Shown: positions 53,367 through 62,296, counted from the first letter of the stretch. The stretch is DNA of 64,000 nt from CBDCGJ01 sp965216645 (GCA_965216645.1 CBDCGJ010000056.1:32432-96431), one strand, 5' to 3'. A program made the numbers and translations. Notes: a model not told the origin generated them from the letters alone.

Positions 53367-53917
53367 TCCGCTATCTCGCCAAGCGCGCCTTCGACAGCTT
53401 CCGCCGGCGCTACGACTACGACACCGATTATCTGACCGAGTTGGCGGACAGTTATCCGGCGAAGACCTGGCGCTACATCTTGACGTCACCCTTGGCGCTG
53501 CATCACCGTTTTGTCCCAGCGGAGCTCTATTTCGCCGCGAAACTGCGGTCCACCGTCCGTGCCGATTGCGGCGATTGCGCCCGGTTGGCGCTTCGCATGG
53601 CGCGGGAGGCGGGCGTCGCCAAGTCGCAGCTACAAGCCATCCTGAACCAGAATCCGGGACGGATGGACCGCTGGGTCGAAATCGGCTATCGCTACGCCGA
53701 TGCCGTGCTGGACCGGAGTGCGGACCTGGACGGCTTGATCCGGGAGATCGAGATCGAGTTCGGCCGGCGCGGTCTGTGGGATATGACCTTCGCCGTGGCA
53801 TTCGGGCAATTCTATCCGCAGATCAAAGCCGGTCTCGGCGTTCAGGTATCTTGCCTTCCGGCCCCTCTAATGGCGCAGGAGATTGATGGTGAGGATCCCC
53901 TCCGTGCCGCAAACTGA
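53363..53917 (+). CDS. AhpD-like / carboxymuconolactone decarboxylase-fold protein
   Basis: 184 aa, largely helical. The segment LRSTVRADCGDCARLALRMAREAGV carries a CxxC like the redox pair of AhpD-fold proteins, preceded by the helical PLALHHRFVPAELYFAAKL. An exact substrate is unknown. Position matters: ECF41-type sigma factors are typically adjacent to a carboxymuconolactone decarboxylase-like, oxidoreductase or epimerase gene, and the next gene is such a sigma factor. ATGA overlap with the gene before. Confidence 0.72.
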   Translation: MIRYLAKRAFDSFRRRYDYDTDYLTELADSYPAKTWRYILTSPLALHHRFVPAELYFAAKLRSTVRADCGDCARLALRMAREAGVAKSQLQAILNQNPGRMDRWVEIGYRYADAVLDRSADLDGLIREIEIEFGRRGLWDMTFAVAFGQFYPQIKAGLGVQVSCLPAPLMAQEIDGEDPLRAAN

Positions 53918-54809
53918 GCACGGCGCCGCCGCCGCCCCGTTTGTGCGGGCGCGGCCCCGGCTGTTGCGGCTGGCTTACCGGATGACAGGCTCTTATGCCG
54001 ATGCGGAAGACATCGTCCAGGAAGTCTGGCTGCGTTGGGCCGGCGCCGGGCATCCGGCCCTGGACAATCCCACGGGATATTTCGCCACGATCGCCACTCG
54101 GCTCTGCCTCGATCGGTTGAAAAGCGCTGCCCGTCAGCGTGAACGATATGTGGGCACATGGTTGCCGGAGCCGGTGATGGCGGACTGGGCCGCGGCCGAC
54201 GAATTGGCGGCGGTGGAACATCGTGTCGATATCTCCTATGCCATTCTGCGGTTGCTGGAGCAGCTGAGCCCGCTCGAGCGGGCGGCATATCTGCTGCACG
54301 ATTTGTTCGATATATCTTTTCAGGAAATCGCAACTGCGCTCGAACGCAGTCCGGCCACCTGCCGTAAACTCGCCTCCCGCGCGCGGCGGCAATTGGCAGC
54401 GGCGGAGCCCCGATACCTGCCGAGCGCCGGCGATGTCGAACGCCTGTTGTCCGCCTTCCTGTCGGCGCAGGAAAGCGGCCAGATTTCCGGACTCGCCGAT
54501 CTGCTGGCGGAAGACGTGGTGTTCTATTCCGACGGCGGCGGTAAGGCGCTGGCCGCGCTCAATCCGATCCGCGGTCGGGATTCAGTCTCGCGTTTCGTCT
54601 TGGGTATCTTCTCCAAAATGGCGGAGGTCGGGCCCCAGGAGATGGCGCCCGCGTTGGTCAATGGTGCCCCGGGTTTCCTCTATTTCGGCGGCGATGGCAG
54701 CCGGCAACCCTTCGCTCTCGATTTGGACCAAGCGGGCCGGATCGCCGGCTTTTATGTGGTGCGCAATCCGGACAAGCTGTCTTCACTCCCGCCGGCCGGC
54801 GAGCAGTAG
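53886..54809 (+). CDS. ECF sigma factor, SigJ/ECF41 type with C-terminal SnoaL-like domain
   Basis: 307 aa. Sigma region 2: FVRARPRLLRLAYRMTGSYADAEDIVQEVWLRW; region 4: LRLLEQLSPLERAAYLLHDLFDISFQEIATALERSPATCRKLASRARR. After residue 185 a SnoaL_2-like domain follows (LLSAFLSAQESGQISGLADLLAEDVVFYSDGGG ... FALDLDQAGRIAGFYVVRNPDKL), including the family motifs near the C-terminus. In ECF41 members this extension takes the place of an anti-sigma factor. Start ATG at 53886, overlapping the AhpD-like gene by 32 nt. Confidence 0.9.
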   Translation: MVRIPSVPQTEHGAAAAPFVRARPRLLRLAYRMTGSYADAEDIVQEVWLRWAGAGHPALDNPTGYFATIATRLCLDRLKSAARQRERYVGTWLPEPVMADWAAADELAAVEHRVDISYAILRLLEQLSPLERAAYLLHDLFDISFQEIATALERSPATCRKLASRARRQLAAAEPRYLPSAGDVERLLSAFLSAQESGQISGLADLLAEDVVFYSDGGGKALAALNPIRGRDSVSRFVLGIFSKMAEVGPQEMAPALVNGAPGFLYFGGDGSRQPFALDLDQAGRIAGFYVVRNPDKLSSLPPAGEQ

Positions 54810-56021
54810 CAGGTTGAGGGTGCTGAGGGCGTCATAGGTTTCGGCGAATGCCGCCGCGAAGACCTCAGGCGCTATGGCCAGACGGCGGCGGATATCCGCC
54901 AGACTGAATTCGCCCGTGCAGAGGCGCAAGATATCCGCGGCATGTTCAGGCAGCCGGCGTCGGTACGATAGTCCGTCGAAATCGGCGCGGATCACCGGTT
55001 GGCGGGCCACCGCGTCGGCGAAAGCGCCCGGCGTCATCTCGCGCAGTACCGGGACATTCTCCATATCGCCGGGGTCGGCGGCTCGGCTATCTTTGCCGAG
55101 ATAACAGACATGGGTCTTCAGATTGCCGCCGAGTTCCTCCGCCAAGGCGCATTGTTCGAGCCAAGGCAGGGCAGCGGCGCGTGCCAGCAAGTCCGGGTTC
55201 TGTAGGTAGAGAGATGGTTGGTAGCGTGCGGGCTCGACGAAGCCGGAGATGTTCAAGCCTGCGTCTCGGGCCAATTCGTCGATCTCCGTCACCGTGAAGG
55301 CGCGGTCGCGACTGTGCAGGAGCAGGTCATAAAAGCCGGCATCGTCGCTGTGCAAATGATCCGCGATGAAGGGATTGCGGTTGAGCCAGTTGGTCTCCGG
55401 CAGTGCGTCGTAAAGCGACCGTCCGCCGGCCAACCTTTCCGCGACCGGCAAATCGGCCGGGAAGAGACGCCGCATCGCCTGCTGCAGCGGATAGACGCCG
55501 GTGCGGCCATAGGGGGCGTAGAGCAATAGGCCGATCCCCCCGCCCGGCGCCAGCACCCGGGCCAGGGCGGCGAGGCCGGCGGCGGGATCCGCCAAGTGGT
55601 GGAGCACACCGCAGCAGTCGATATAGTCGAAAGGCCCATCCCGCGCGGGGTCCAAATCGAGCAGGGAGGCTTGCTCGAATGTGATGTTGTCGAGACCGCG
55701 TATTTGTGCCCGCGCCTGAGCGATCTCCAGGCTTGCGACGGAGAGGTCGAGATAACGTACTTCACCGCCATCATTCCGGTCCGCGAGCTGCTGCGCCAGC
55801 ATGATCGCGCCGTCGCCGGTGCCGCCGCCGGCCACCAAGACCCGGAGCGCGCTCGCGCGCCGGCCGCCGAGTATGTAATGCTCGATCTCAAGCAAATGGC
55901 TCGGCGAGCCGACGATCAGGCGTTGCCGTTCTGCCGCGGGATCGCGGGCCGGGTAAGGTAGGGCCTCATATTGCCGCTGGACGCTATCGCCCGACGAGCT
56001 CACAGCACTGTCCCACGCCAC
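54783..56021 (-). CDS. Class I SAM-dependent methyltransferase
   Basis: 412 aa. Near residue 60 the SAM-binding strand reads LRVLVAGGGTGDGAIMLAQQL; YLDLSVASLEIAQARA (acidic ribose contact) and FDYIDCCGVLHHLADPAAGLAALARVLAPGG complete the Rossmann domain. The C-terminal ~150 residues are a separate helical part (GFVEPARYQPSLYLQNPDL; TGEFSLADIRRRLA), resembling a winged helix. Substrate unknown. Its 3' end overlaps the sigma factor's by 27 bp, convergent. Confidence 0.87.
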   Translation of the reverse strand: MAWDSAVSSSGDSVQRQYEALPYPARDPAAERQRLIVGSPSHLLEIEHYILGGRRASALRVLVAGGGTGDGAIMLAQQLADRNDGGEVRYLDLSVASLEIAQARAQIRGLDNITFEQASLLDLDPARDGPFDYIDCCGVLHHLADPAAGLAALARVLAPGGGIGLLLYAPYGRTGVYPLQQAMRRLFPADLPVAERLAGGRSLYDALPETNWLNRNPFIADHLHSDDAGFYDLLLHSRDRAFTVTEIDELARDAGLNISGFVEPARYQPSLYLQNPDLLARAAALPWLEQCALAEELGGNLKTHVCYLGKDSRAADPGDMENVPVLREMTPGAFADAVARQPVIRADFDGLSYRRRLPEHAADILRLCTGEFSLADIRRRLAIAPEVFAAAFAETYDALSTLNLLLLAGRRE

Positions 56022-56024
56022 GTT

Positions 56025-57005
56025 CTAGTCGTCGGCCACCTTGATCACGGCCTTGCCGACGACTTCCCGGTTGATCAGGGCATAAAGAGCGTCCGACGCC
56101 TGATCCAGACTGAATGTGTGGGAGATATGCGGCTTGATCTTCCCGTCCCGATGCATCTCGAACAGGGTTTCGAAGTTCTTGGCGTTCAGGTCCGGATGAC
56201 GGGTATTCCAGGCGCCCCAGAAGACGCCGACGATGGAGCAGCTTTTTAGCAGCGCCAGATTGGCCGGCGCTTCCGGTATCCGGCCGGAGGCGAAACCGAT
56301 CACCAGCAAACGCCCATACCAGTTGATGCAGCGCAGGGACTGGTCGAAGACGTCGCCGCCGACGGCATCGTAAATCACGTCGGCACCGTTGCCGCTGGTC
56401 AGCTCCTTGACCTTATCCTTGAACGGTCCGTCATTGTAGTTGATGACATGATCCGCGCCGTGGTCGAGGGCGAATTTCAGTTTTTCGTCATTGCCGCCGG
56501 TGCCGATTACCATGGCGCCCATAGCCTTACCCAACTCCACGGCCGCCAGGCCCACACCGCCGGAGGCGCCATGTACGAGTAAACTCTCTCCAGCCTTCAA
56601 CTCGCCGCGTTGTAGGGCGTAGATGGATGTGCCGTAGGTCAGGGAAATAGCGGAACCGGTGGCATAGTCCATGCTGTCGGGCAGCGGCATGCACTTGACC
56701 TCTTGCGCATTCACTTCCTCCGCGAAGCCGCCGTCGCCGACCATGGCGATGACCCGATCGCCAGGCTTGAATTTGGTGACGGCGCTGCCGACCTCGATAA
56801 CTTCACCGGCCACCTCGGCGCCGGGAGCGAAAGGAAAAGGCGGTTTGAACTGATACTTGCCCTGAATGATCAGCACGTCAGGAAAATTTACGCCCGCCGC
56901 ATGGACTTTGACCCGCACTTCCTTCTCGCCGAGATCCGGCAGCGTATGCTCTTCCAGCACCAGGCTCTCCGGCGGGCCATATTCCTTACACAACATCGCT
57001 TTCAT
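56025..57005 (-). CDS. NADPH:quinone oxidoreductase, zinc-free MDR family
   Basis: 326-aa quinone reductase-like member of the medium-chain reductases. MKAMLCKEYGPPESLVLEE opens the GroES-like domain; VHAAGVNFPDVLIIQGKYQ and PFAPGAEVAGEVIEVG are typical, and no structural or catalytic zinc cysteines are present. The NADPH site is LLVHGASGGVGLAAVELGKAMGA, followed by DHVINYND and DVIYDAVGGDVF. Start ATG at 57005. Confidence 0.92.
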   Translation of the reverse strand: MKAMLCKEYGPPESLVLEEHTLPDLGEKEVRVKVHAAGVNFPDVLIIQGKYQFKPPFPFAPGAEVAGEVIEVGSAVTKFKPGDRVIAMVGDGGFAEEVNAQEVKCMPLPDSMDYATGSAISLTYGTSIYALQRGELKAGESLLVHGASGGVGLAAVELGKAMGAMVIGTGGNDEKLKFALDHGADHVINYNDGPFKDKVKELTSGNGADVIYDAVGGDVFDQSLRCINWYGRLLVIGFASGRIPEAPANLALLKSCSIVGVFWGAWNTRHPDLNAKNFETLFEMHRDGKIKPHISHTFSLDQASDALYALINREVVGKAVIKVADD

Positions 57006-57041
57006 GCGGGCGTCCCTTTCCTCGTCAGCGGCGTATCGGTT

Positions 57042-57308
57042 CTAGAGCATATATCTACCATACGGCAACATTTGACCGGTCGAATTTATCCCCTGGCTAG
57101 GCGCGGTCCGCCGGGCGATGCGGGGTATCGGCCAAGGGCCGCAACGACGTCCAGGGGATAAATGCGCCCGGCCGGAGGTGGCGTTTGGACGGGATTTGGC
57201 GTCGGCGCGATGCTTGCCCGATACCCCGCATCGCCCGGCGCACCGCCCCTTAGCCAAATCCCGTCCTAACGCCATCAAATGATGCCGTATGGTCGATATA
57301 TGCTCTAG
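57042..57308. mobile_element. MITE-like 267-bp element with nested inverted repeats
   Basis: 26-bp ends starting CTAGAGCATATATC and mirrored at 57283-57308 differ by one base. Inner inverted repeats include TATCCCCTGG/CCAGGGGATA and GCCGGGCGATGCGGGGTATC with its complement near 57208. No coding capacity. It lies between the quinone reductase and the outer-membrane protein gene. The CTAG at both ends could be a target duplication or part of the repeat. Confidence 0.78.
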
Positions 57309-57366
57309 CCGTTTAGCATAGAACTTCCCGGAAGGATAAGGGGGAACCACGTCTGGTCGGGAAACA

Positions 57367-58362
57367 TTAAAATCGCAACCCGAAACTGATCTGTCCGCCT
57401 TCCACATTGTCGCCCTTGATCGCCGCTATTTGTACCCGCAGGGCGTCGCTTAACGGAATATTGTCGCGACGGATATCGAGCAGAAGGCCGGCGCCAATGG
57501 TGACGAATTCGTCGAAGCCGAGGGCGGCGCGGCCGCCGCCGGTCAATCTCGTGGCGGAAGCGAAGACGTCCCAATAAAGCGGTCGATCGAACAGGGTCAG
57601 TCCCGTCGGTTGGCGCCACTTGCCGGTCAGTTTCGCGGCGCCATGACTGCCGGATAGACGAAGACCATCCGACGGCGCGTCAATGATCTCCGTATAGGCT
57701 TGTGCGAAAGCGAGTTCGGCGCGGATGTTGCCGGCACCGACGTCCTGATCGTAAATGGCGCGCAGAGAGGCCGCGACGCTGGCCGCCCATAACGACCAAT
57801 CGAAGATAAACAAATCGTCGGGATCGACATCGCCGTCGATGTCGGGCAGGAGGCCCAGGCCGGTTTCGTTGGAGAAGTGGGACAGGGCGACATGCAGCGT
57901 CGGCCGCAGGGTGAAATGCTCGCTGAGCGATACCGACAGCCCCGCGCCGATTTGTCCCGAATACACCTCTCTGTCCGTTTTCACGGCTGCCGCGTTTTCC
58001 GGCAAATCCACTAAGGCGAAGGATTTTTCGTCCGCATACAGATAGCCGAGACCGCCTTCGAGGCGGAAGCGCACGCCTTCCGCCAATTGCCAAAGGTCCC
58101 GGCCGCTGCTGGCGGCCAGCTTGTCGATTCGGAATTGCGGACCGTTCGCCCCGCTGTCGACATTGAAGCGCGAGCCGGACAGGCCCGGTAGAGCGGTGAA
58201 ACCGATCAGCGCGACCAATTGATTACCGAGCCGCTGTTCCGCCTGCTGTGTTTGAAACGGTTGAACGAAGTCCTGCGAAAGGCCTGCGACGGGCCAACAA
58301 CACGCGGCAATCCATAGGGCGACGATGAAACGAGACATGGATATGTACTTCGACATAATCAT
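57367..58362 (-). CDS. Outer-membrane beta-barrel protein
   Basis: 331 aa: a signal peptide (SRFIVALWIAACCWPVAGLSQ), then alternating amphipathic strands (RFRLEGGLGYLYADEK; GQIGAGLSVSLSEHFTLRPTLHVALSHF; FVTIGAGLLLDIRRDN) and the C-terminal aromatic strand GGQISFGLRF, as required for BAM insertion. It resembles autotransporter or Solitary outer-membrane beta-domains of unknown role. Start ATG at 58362 overlaps the preceding stop (ATGA), giving an operon with the hydrolase-cyclase; ATG 58338 is also possible. Confidence 0.78.
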   Translation of the reverse strand: MIMSKYISMSRFIVALWIAACCWPVAGLSQDFVQPFQTQQAEQRLGNQLVALIGFTALPGLSGSRFNVDSGANGPQFRIDKLAASSGRDLWQLAEGVRFRLEGGLGYLYADEKSFALVDLPENAAAVKTDREVYSGQIGAGLSVSLSEHFTLRPTLHVALSHFSNETGLGLLPDIDGDVDPDDLFIFDWSLWAASVAASLRAIYDQDVGAGNIRAELAFAQAYTEIIDAPSDGLRLSGSHGAAKLTGKWRQPTGLTLFDRPLYWDVFASATRLTGGGRAALGFDEFVTIGAGLLLDIRRDNIPLSDALRVQIAAIKGDNVEGGQISFGLRF

Positions 58363-59696
58363 GCCGATCGGGCCACCGAGAACAGGTGCCAAGAATCGGG
58401 AAATCCTTTCAGCGTGTGACGGCCCCGATCGGTAAAATCGAAACCCGCGCCCGCCACCAGGTCGCGGACCGATTGAGACACCAATACCTCGCCGGGACCG
58501 GCCAGATCGGACACCCGCGCGGCCAGGTGAACCGCCAGTCCGGCCGTTTCCCGGCCGCGGATTTCGCACTCACCCGTATGCAGTCCACAGCGTATTTCCA
58601 GATCGAGCTCTCGTACGGCTTGCGATATTTCGAGGGCACAACGGATGCCGCGCGCCGGACCGTCGAAAGCGGCGACCAGGCCGTCGCCGGTTTGGTTGAC
58701 CAATTGGCCGCGATGCCGATCCATGGCGTCCTGGCAGATCTCGTCATGCCGTCCCATTAGACTTCGCCAGGCCTGGTCGCCGATCCGACGCAGCGTTTCG
58801 GTGGACCCGACGATATCGGTCACCAGGATCGTCGATAGAGCGCCCGTATCCTGAAGTGGCGGCCGCTTGCCGGTCAGGAACGTCTGGACTTCGTTCAAAA
58901 GGGTATCCTGATCGCCGATCCATGGTAGATGATCAGCGCCGGCCAGTTCGACGAAGCGGGCGCCGGGGATCCGTGCCGCCAGCCACCGGCCTTCGTCGAT
59001 ATGGGCCTCCCGATCCGCTGTCCGGTGAAGCACCAGGGTGGGCACGCGGATCGCCGGCAGGACATTCCGAATGTCGATCTGCGTGTTCATTTTCAGCAGC
59101 GTCACCGCCGCACCGGGGCTGGCGGCGCTTCTGAAATAGCCGGCGATCTGCCGCAGATAGGCGGCGTCGCCGGACATGCTCGGGATATAGTGATCCAGAT
59201 CCATCCGGCCGCCCCAGGCCTGCTCGGTTTGCGCGTATTCCGCTTCCCGCGCTTCGGTCGTCGGCGCCCAGGGATAATCCTCACTCCATTGCCGCTTGGC
59301 GAAGGTGCCGAACATGACCAGCGCGGAGGTCCGTGCCGGATGGGTTGCTGCGAACAGGGCGCTTAGATTGCCGCCTTCGGAGAAGCCGAACAACGCCGCC
59401 TTGTCCGACCCGGCGGCATCCATCACCACATGCAGATCGTCCATGCGCTGTTCCAACGTCGGCAGTTGGTCGTCGGGCACCCGGTCCGACAGGCCGGTGC
59501 CCCTTTTATCGAACAGGATCAAGCGGGCGAAGGACGCGATCCGATTCAGGAAACGGGTGTAATAAGGGTCTTGCCAGCAGAGTTCGACATGGGAGACCCA
59601 GCCGGGGACATAGACCACATCGATGGGACCGTCGCCCACTACCTGATAGGCGATATGCACATCGCCGCTCCGCACATATTGGGTTTCCGCCCGCAT
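58359..59696 (-). CDS. Alpha/beta hydrolase fused to class III nucleotide cyclase domain
   Basis: 445 aa. Residues 1-275 are an alpha/beta hydrolase: VRSGDVHIAYQVVG, ILFDKRGTGLSDR, ALFGFSEGGNLSALFAA (nucleophile Ser), LVLHRTADREAHID (Asp) and GADHLPWIGD (His). Residues 285-445 are a class III adenylate/guanylate cyclase: ILVTDIVGSTETLRRIGD (metal Asp), GDGLVAAFDGPARGIRCAL, LHTGECEIRG. Such hydrolase-cyclase fusions are common in soil alphaproteobacteria and actinobacteria; ligand unknown. Product probably cAMP. Confidence 0.92.
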   Translation of the reverse strand: MRAETQYVRSGDVHIAYQVVGDGPIDVVYVPGWVSHVELCWQDPYYTRFLNRIASFARLILFDKRGTGLSDRVPDDQLPTLEQRMDDLHVVMDAAGSDKAALFGFSEGGNLSALFAATHPARTSALVMFGTFAKRQWSEDYPWAPTTEAREAEYAQTEQAWGGRMDLDHYIPSMSGDAAYLRQIAGYFRSAASPGAAVTLLKMNTQIDIRNVLPAIRVPTLVLHRTADREAHIDEGRWLAARIPGARFVELAGADHLPWIGDQDTLLNEVQTFLTGKRPPLQDTGALSTILVTDIVGSTETLRRIGDQAWRSLMGRHDEICQDAMDRHRGQLVNQTGDGLVAAFDGPARGIRCALEISQAVRELDLEIRCGLHTGECEIRGRETAGLAVHLAARVSDLAGPGEVLVSQSVRDLVAGAGFDFTDRGRHTLKGFPDSWHLFSVARSA

Positions 59697-59809
59697 TCGC
59701 GTCCTCTCGGCAGGTTCGTCGAGTATTCGTCGCGCTCGACCCCGATCATCGGGAAAATCCGGCGGTTAAACAACAATTATCGCTAATATAATTTGCCGGC
59801 GCGCGGCGA

Positions 59810-60409
59810 TCACAGCCCTTCGGCGATCACCAGGATGCAGTCGGCGCAGGCCTGACGCAGGGCCTTGGCGTCGGCATAGTCGGGGCTGTCATACCAGGCT
59901 TTCGCGGTGGCGTAGTCGGGGAAGGTCAGAATGACGTTGTTCGGTTGCGGGGCGCTACCTTCCAGGCGCTCCGTCCGGCCGTTGACGGCGAGGGCCTGAC
60001 CGCCGAATTTGCCGATCGAAACGCGGGCCGCCTTCTGATATTCCCGATAGGCCGCATCGTCATGCACCGTTTCCATGGCCAGTAGGACGCCGGCGCCCGG
60101 CGCGGCTTGGACGTCGCCGCTCAAACCTTCGGTCATGAATGTGTCGCTGCGGGAGGCGGCCTGACGAATCGCCTTGACCTGATTATAGTCGCGGGAGTTA
60201 TTCCAGTTGCGGGCATGATCCCAGCTCGGGAAGCGGCTGATCACCAACCGGCTATAGGGTAGCGCCCCTTCGACCACCTCGAATTCGCCGCCGCGGACGA
60301 GATAACCGGCGTCGAATTTGACCAAGGTCGGCGGCACCAGCCGGCGGTAATCGCCGTAGCGATCCGGGTCGGTGATATCGATGTTGGAGACCACATAGGC
60401 CGGCTGCAT
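59810..60409 (-). CDS. Tandem DUF1330 domain protein
   Basis: 199 aa containing two copies of the ~95-residue DUF1330 ferredoxin-like fold. First: YVVSNIDITDPDRYGDYRRLV ... EFEVVEGALPYSRLVISRFPSWDHARNWNNSRDY. Second: LLAMETVHDDAAYREYQKAA ... RTERLEGSAPQPNNVILTFPDYATAKAWYDSPDY. Most members have one copy. Function unknown. ATG at 60409. Confidence 0.88.
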   Translation of the reverse strand: MQPAYVVSNIDITDPDRYGDYRRLVPPTLVKFDAGYLVRGGEFEVVEGALPYSRLVISRFPSWDHARNWNNSRDYNQVKAIRQAASRSDTFMTEGLSGDVQAAPGAGVLLAMETVHDDAAYREYQKAARVSIGKFGGQALAVNGRTERLEGSAPQPNNVILTFPDYATAKAWYDSPDYADAKALRQACADCILVIAEGL

Positions 60410-60469
60410 AAACGTCCTCCAGAATTGGGCGGCGCCAGTCTAGAACATATTGCGAGCGCGTCAAACGCG

Positions 60470-61528
60470 TCAAAACGGTGCGGCGGCGGCGGCGTTGACC
60501 GGTCGGATTTCGCCGACCGTGCGGCCGCGCACATTGGCGACCGGCGTGTTGATCCGGTCGGCCAGGGTTTCACGCATGGTTTCGTCCAGGGCGTCCAACC
60601 GGACCAGCGCGGCGGCCAGCACCGCTTCCGAGGCGCGGCCGTTGCCATCATGGGTTTTCATGGCGATGCCCAGGCCCCGGTCCGGCAACCCCGCCATATA
60701 GACCCCTTCCGCGCCGGTTTTCGCGGTCACGCGGCCGTTGGCGGCGGCCATCAGCTCGGTGCAGAAACGGTCCATGCCGGCGACCATATAGGGTTCCGCC
60801 ATCATCGCGCCGGCGATCCGGCGGCAGGCGGCGGCCCGATCCGGCGACAAGGCGTCGGGATTGGCGAAGCGGGCCATGCCCGCGGCCATGGCGCGGACCG
60901 GCACCGCATAGGTGGGAATGCCGCAACCGTCGACGCCGCGCGGCGCCTGGCTCATGTCAACGCCGTACATCTCGCCGAGCACCGCCGTGACCCGCTGCTG
61001 CACCGGATGGTCCGGCTCGATATACCCCTTGGGCTTGTCGCCGGCATGCACGGCATGGCTGAGCATGCCGGCATGTTTGCCGGAGCAATTATTGTTGGCC
61101 TGCCGCAGCGGCGCGGCGCTGGCGGCGAAGTCGAGCAGCACTTTCGGGTTGCGGGCATAGTGGCCGCCGCATTCCAGATCGTCGTCGTTGAGGCCGATGC
61201 GGTCGAGCCAGCTCAGCACCGTCTCCACATGCACCCGCTCGCCGTTATGGGAGGCGCAGGCGAGGGAGAGATGCTTGTCCTCCAACGCGAACGCGTCCGC
61301 CGCGCCGGTTTCCGCCAGCGGGATCGCCTGCAACGGCTTATTGGCGGAGCGGGGGAAGACCGGCCGCGCCACGTCGCCCCAGGCCTCCACAACCTTGCCG
61401 TCCGTATCGACGATGGCCAGATCGACCAGATGGCGGCTTTCGACGATACCGCCGCGGGTCACCTCGACGACGACGGGTTGGGCGCCCGGCGCGTCGAGAT
61501 CGGGCAGGGGGGAGGAGGCCTGGGCCAT
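60470..61528 (-). CDS. L-asparaginase II (PF06089 type)
   Basis: 352 aa. This is the asparaginase family of rhizobial AnsA type, unrelated to the Escherichia coli enzyme. Marks: VVEVTRGGIVESRHLVDLAI, FPRSANKPLQAIPL, SLACASHNGERVHVE, ECGGHYARN, NNCSGKHAGMLSHAVHAG (conserved SGKH), VDGCGIPTYAVPVRAMA and KTGAEGVYMAGLPD. Hydrolyses asparagine to aspartate and ammonia in the cytosol. Divergent from the RNA methyltransferase. Confidence 0.92.
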   Translation of the reverse strand: MAQASSPLPDLDAPGAQPVVVEVTRGGIVESRHLVDLAIVDTDGKVVEAWGDVARPVFPRSANKPLQAIPLAETGAADAFALEDKHLSLACASHNGERVHVETVLSWLDRIGLNDDDLECGGHYARNPKVLLDFAASAAPLRQANNNCSGKHAGMLSHAVHAGDKPKGYIEPDHPVQQRVTAVLGEMYGVDMSQAPRGVDGCGIPTYAVPVRAMAAGMARFANPDALSPDRAAACRRIAGAMMAEPYMVAGMDRFCTELMAAANGRVTAKTGAEGVYMAGLPDRGLGIAMKTHDGNGRASEAVLAAALVRLDALDETMRETLADRINTPVANVRGRTVGEIRPVNAAAAAPF

Positions 61529-61598
61529 GATCGTATATCCTTTGCGGCGCGCCGATCCGATGCTACATGTCGCCGGACGCGGCGCGGAAGAGAGGCAA

Positions 61599-62123
61599 AT
61601 GAAAGGTTATTTCGCGATAGGGGTGGAAGGTTTATCGAAGCCGATGAACGCCGGCAACCTTTTTCGCTCGGCCCATGCCTTCGGCGCCAGCTTCCTGTTC
61701 ACCATCGGCGCTGTCTATCAGCATAAGAAAGCGGCCAGCGACACCTCGCAGGCACCGACGAAGGTGCCGCTCTACGCCTATGACACGGTCGACGATTTCA
61801 CCCTGCCGGCCGGCTGCCGCCTGGTCGGCGTGGAGCTGTTGGAAGACGCCGTCGATCTGCCCGCCTTCAAGCATCCGCCGCAGGCGGCCTATGTGCTGGG
61901 GCCGGAGCGGGGCAGCCTCTCCCCCGCCCTGCAGGCGCGCTGCGACCATGTCATCAAGATCCCCACCGCCTTCTGCATCAATGTCGCCACCGCCGGCGCC
62001 GTCGTCATGTATGACCGGGTCAAAAGCCTCGGCCGCTTCCCCAGACGCGGCACCTCCACCCTCGCCCCCGTCGAAGCCCCGGCGGCACATGTCCATGGCG
62101 GGGTGAAGCAGCGGCGGAAGTAG
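61599..62123 (+). CDS. TrmH/SpoU-type RNA 2'-O-methyltransferase
   Basis: 174-aa SPOUT methyltransferase with a trefoil-knot SAM site. Three motifs are visible: SKPMNAGNLFRSAHAFGA (motif 1), YVLGPERGSLSPAL (motif 2) and FCINVATAGAVVMYDRVK (motif 3). Length fits small TrmL-like members without an extra RNA-binding domain. Start ATG at 61599 is preceded by AGAGG; the frame extends upstream but those residues are asparaginase antisense. It converges with the small RNA at 62145-62261. Confidence 0.88.
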   Translation: MKGYFAIGVEGLSKPMNAGNLFRSAHAFGASFLFTIGAVYQHKKAASDTSQAPTKVPLYAYDTVDDFTLPAGCRLVGVELLEDAVDLPAFKHPPQAAYVLGPERGSLSPALQARCDHVIKIPTAFCINVATAGAVVMYDRVKSLGRFPRRGTSTLAPVEAPAAHVHGGVKQRRK

Positions 62124-62144
62124 GGTTCGGCGGTCGCAAGATCT

Positions 62145-62261
62145 AAAAAATTTTGGACTGTCTCTGGTTTGAAGGAATCCCCCCGCCCTTGGGCGGGCGG
62201 GGGTAATCCTGCTGAAGGTATGAAACCTCTTACCGTGGCTTCCCTTCAGACTCTCCTAAGC
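62145..62261 (-). ncRNA. Candidate tracrRNA beside cas9
   Basis: A ~117-nt region on the minus strand, divergent from cas9. A TTGACA and a CACACT separated by 17 nt lie just upstream. The predicted RNA contains: a stem from CTGAAGG (62249-62243) and CCTTCAG (62218-62212); a very strong 9-bp stem CCCCCGCCC/GGGCGGGGG (62203-62195 with 62188-62180) with a 6-nt loop; and a T-run at 62150-62145. Size, position and structure fit a tracrRNA, whose anti-repeat should lie in the first 40 nt. This cannot be confirmed without the CRISPR repeat, which is outside the window. Confidence 0.6.
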
Positions 62262-62267
62262 CGGTTG

Positions 62268-62296
62268 AGTGTGGCGGTTGTCGATGCGCCTGTCAA
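62268..62296 (-). promoter_or_regulatory. Promoter of the candidate tracrRNA
   Basis: Minus-strand -35 TTGACA (62296-62291, perfect consensus) and -10 CACACT (62273-62268) with a 17-nt spacer. The start of transcription would be near 62261. It overlaps the cas9 promoter on the other strand. Confidence 0.6.
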
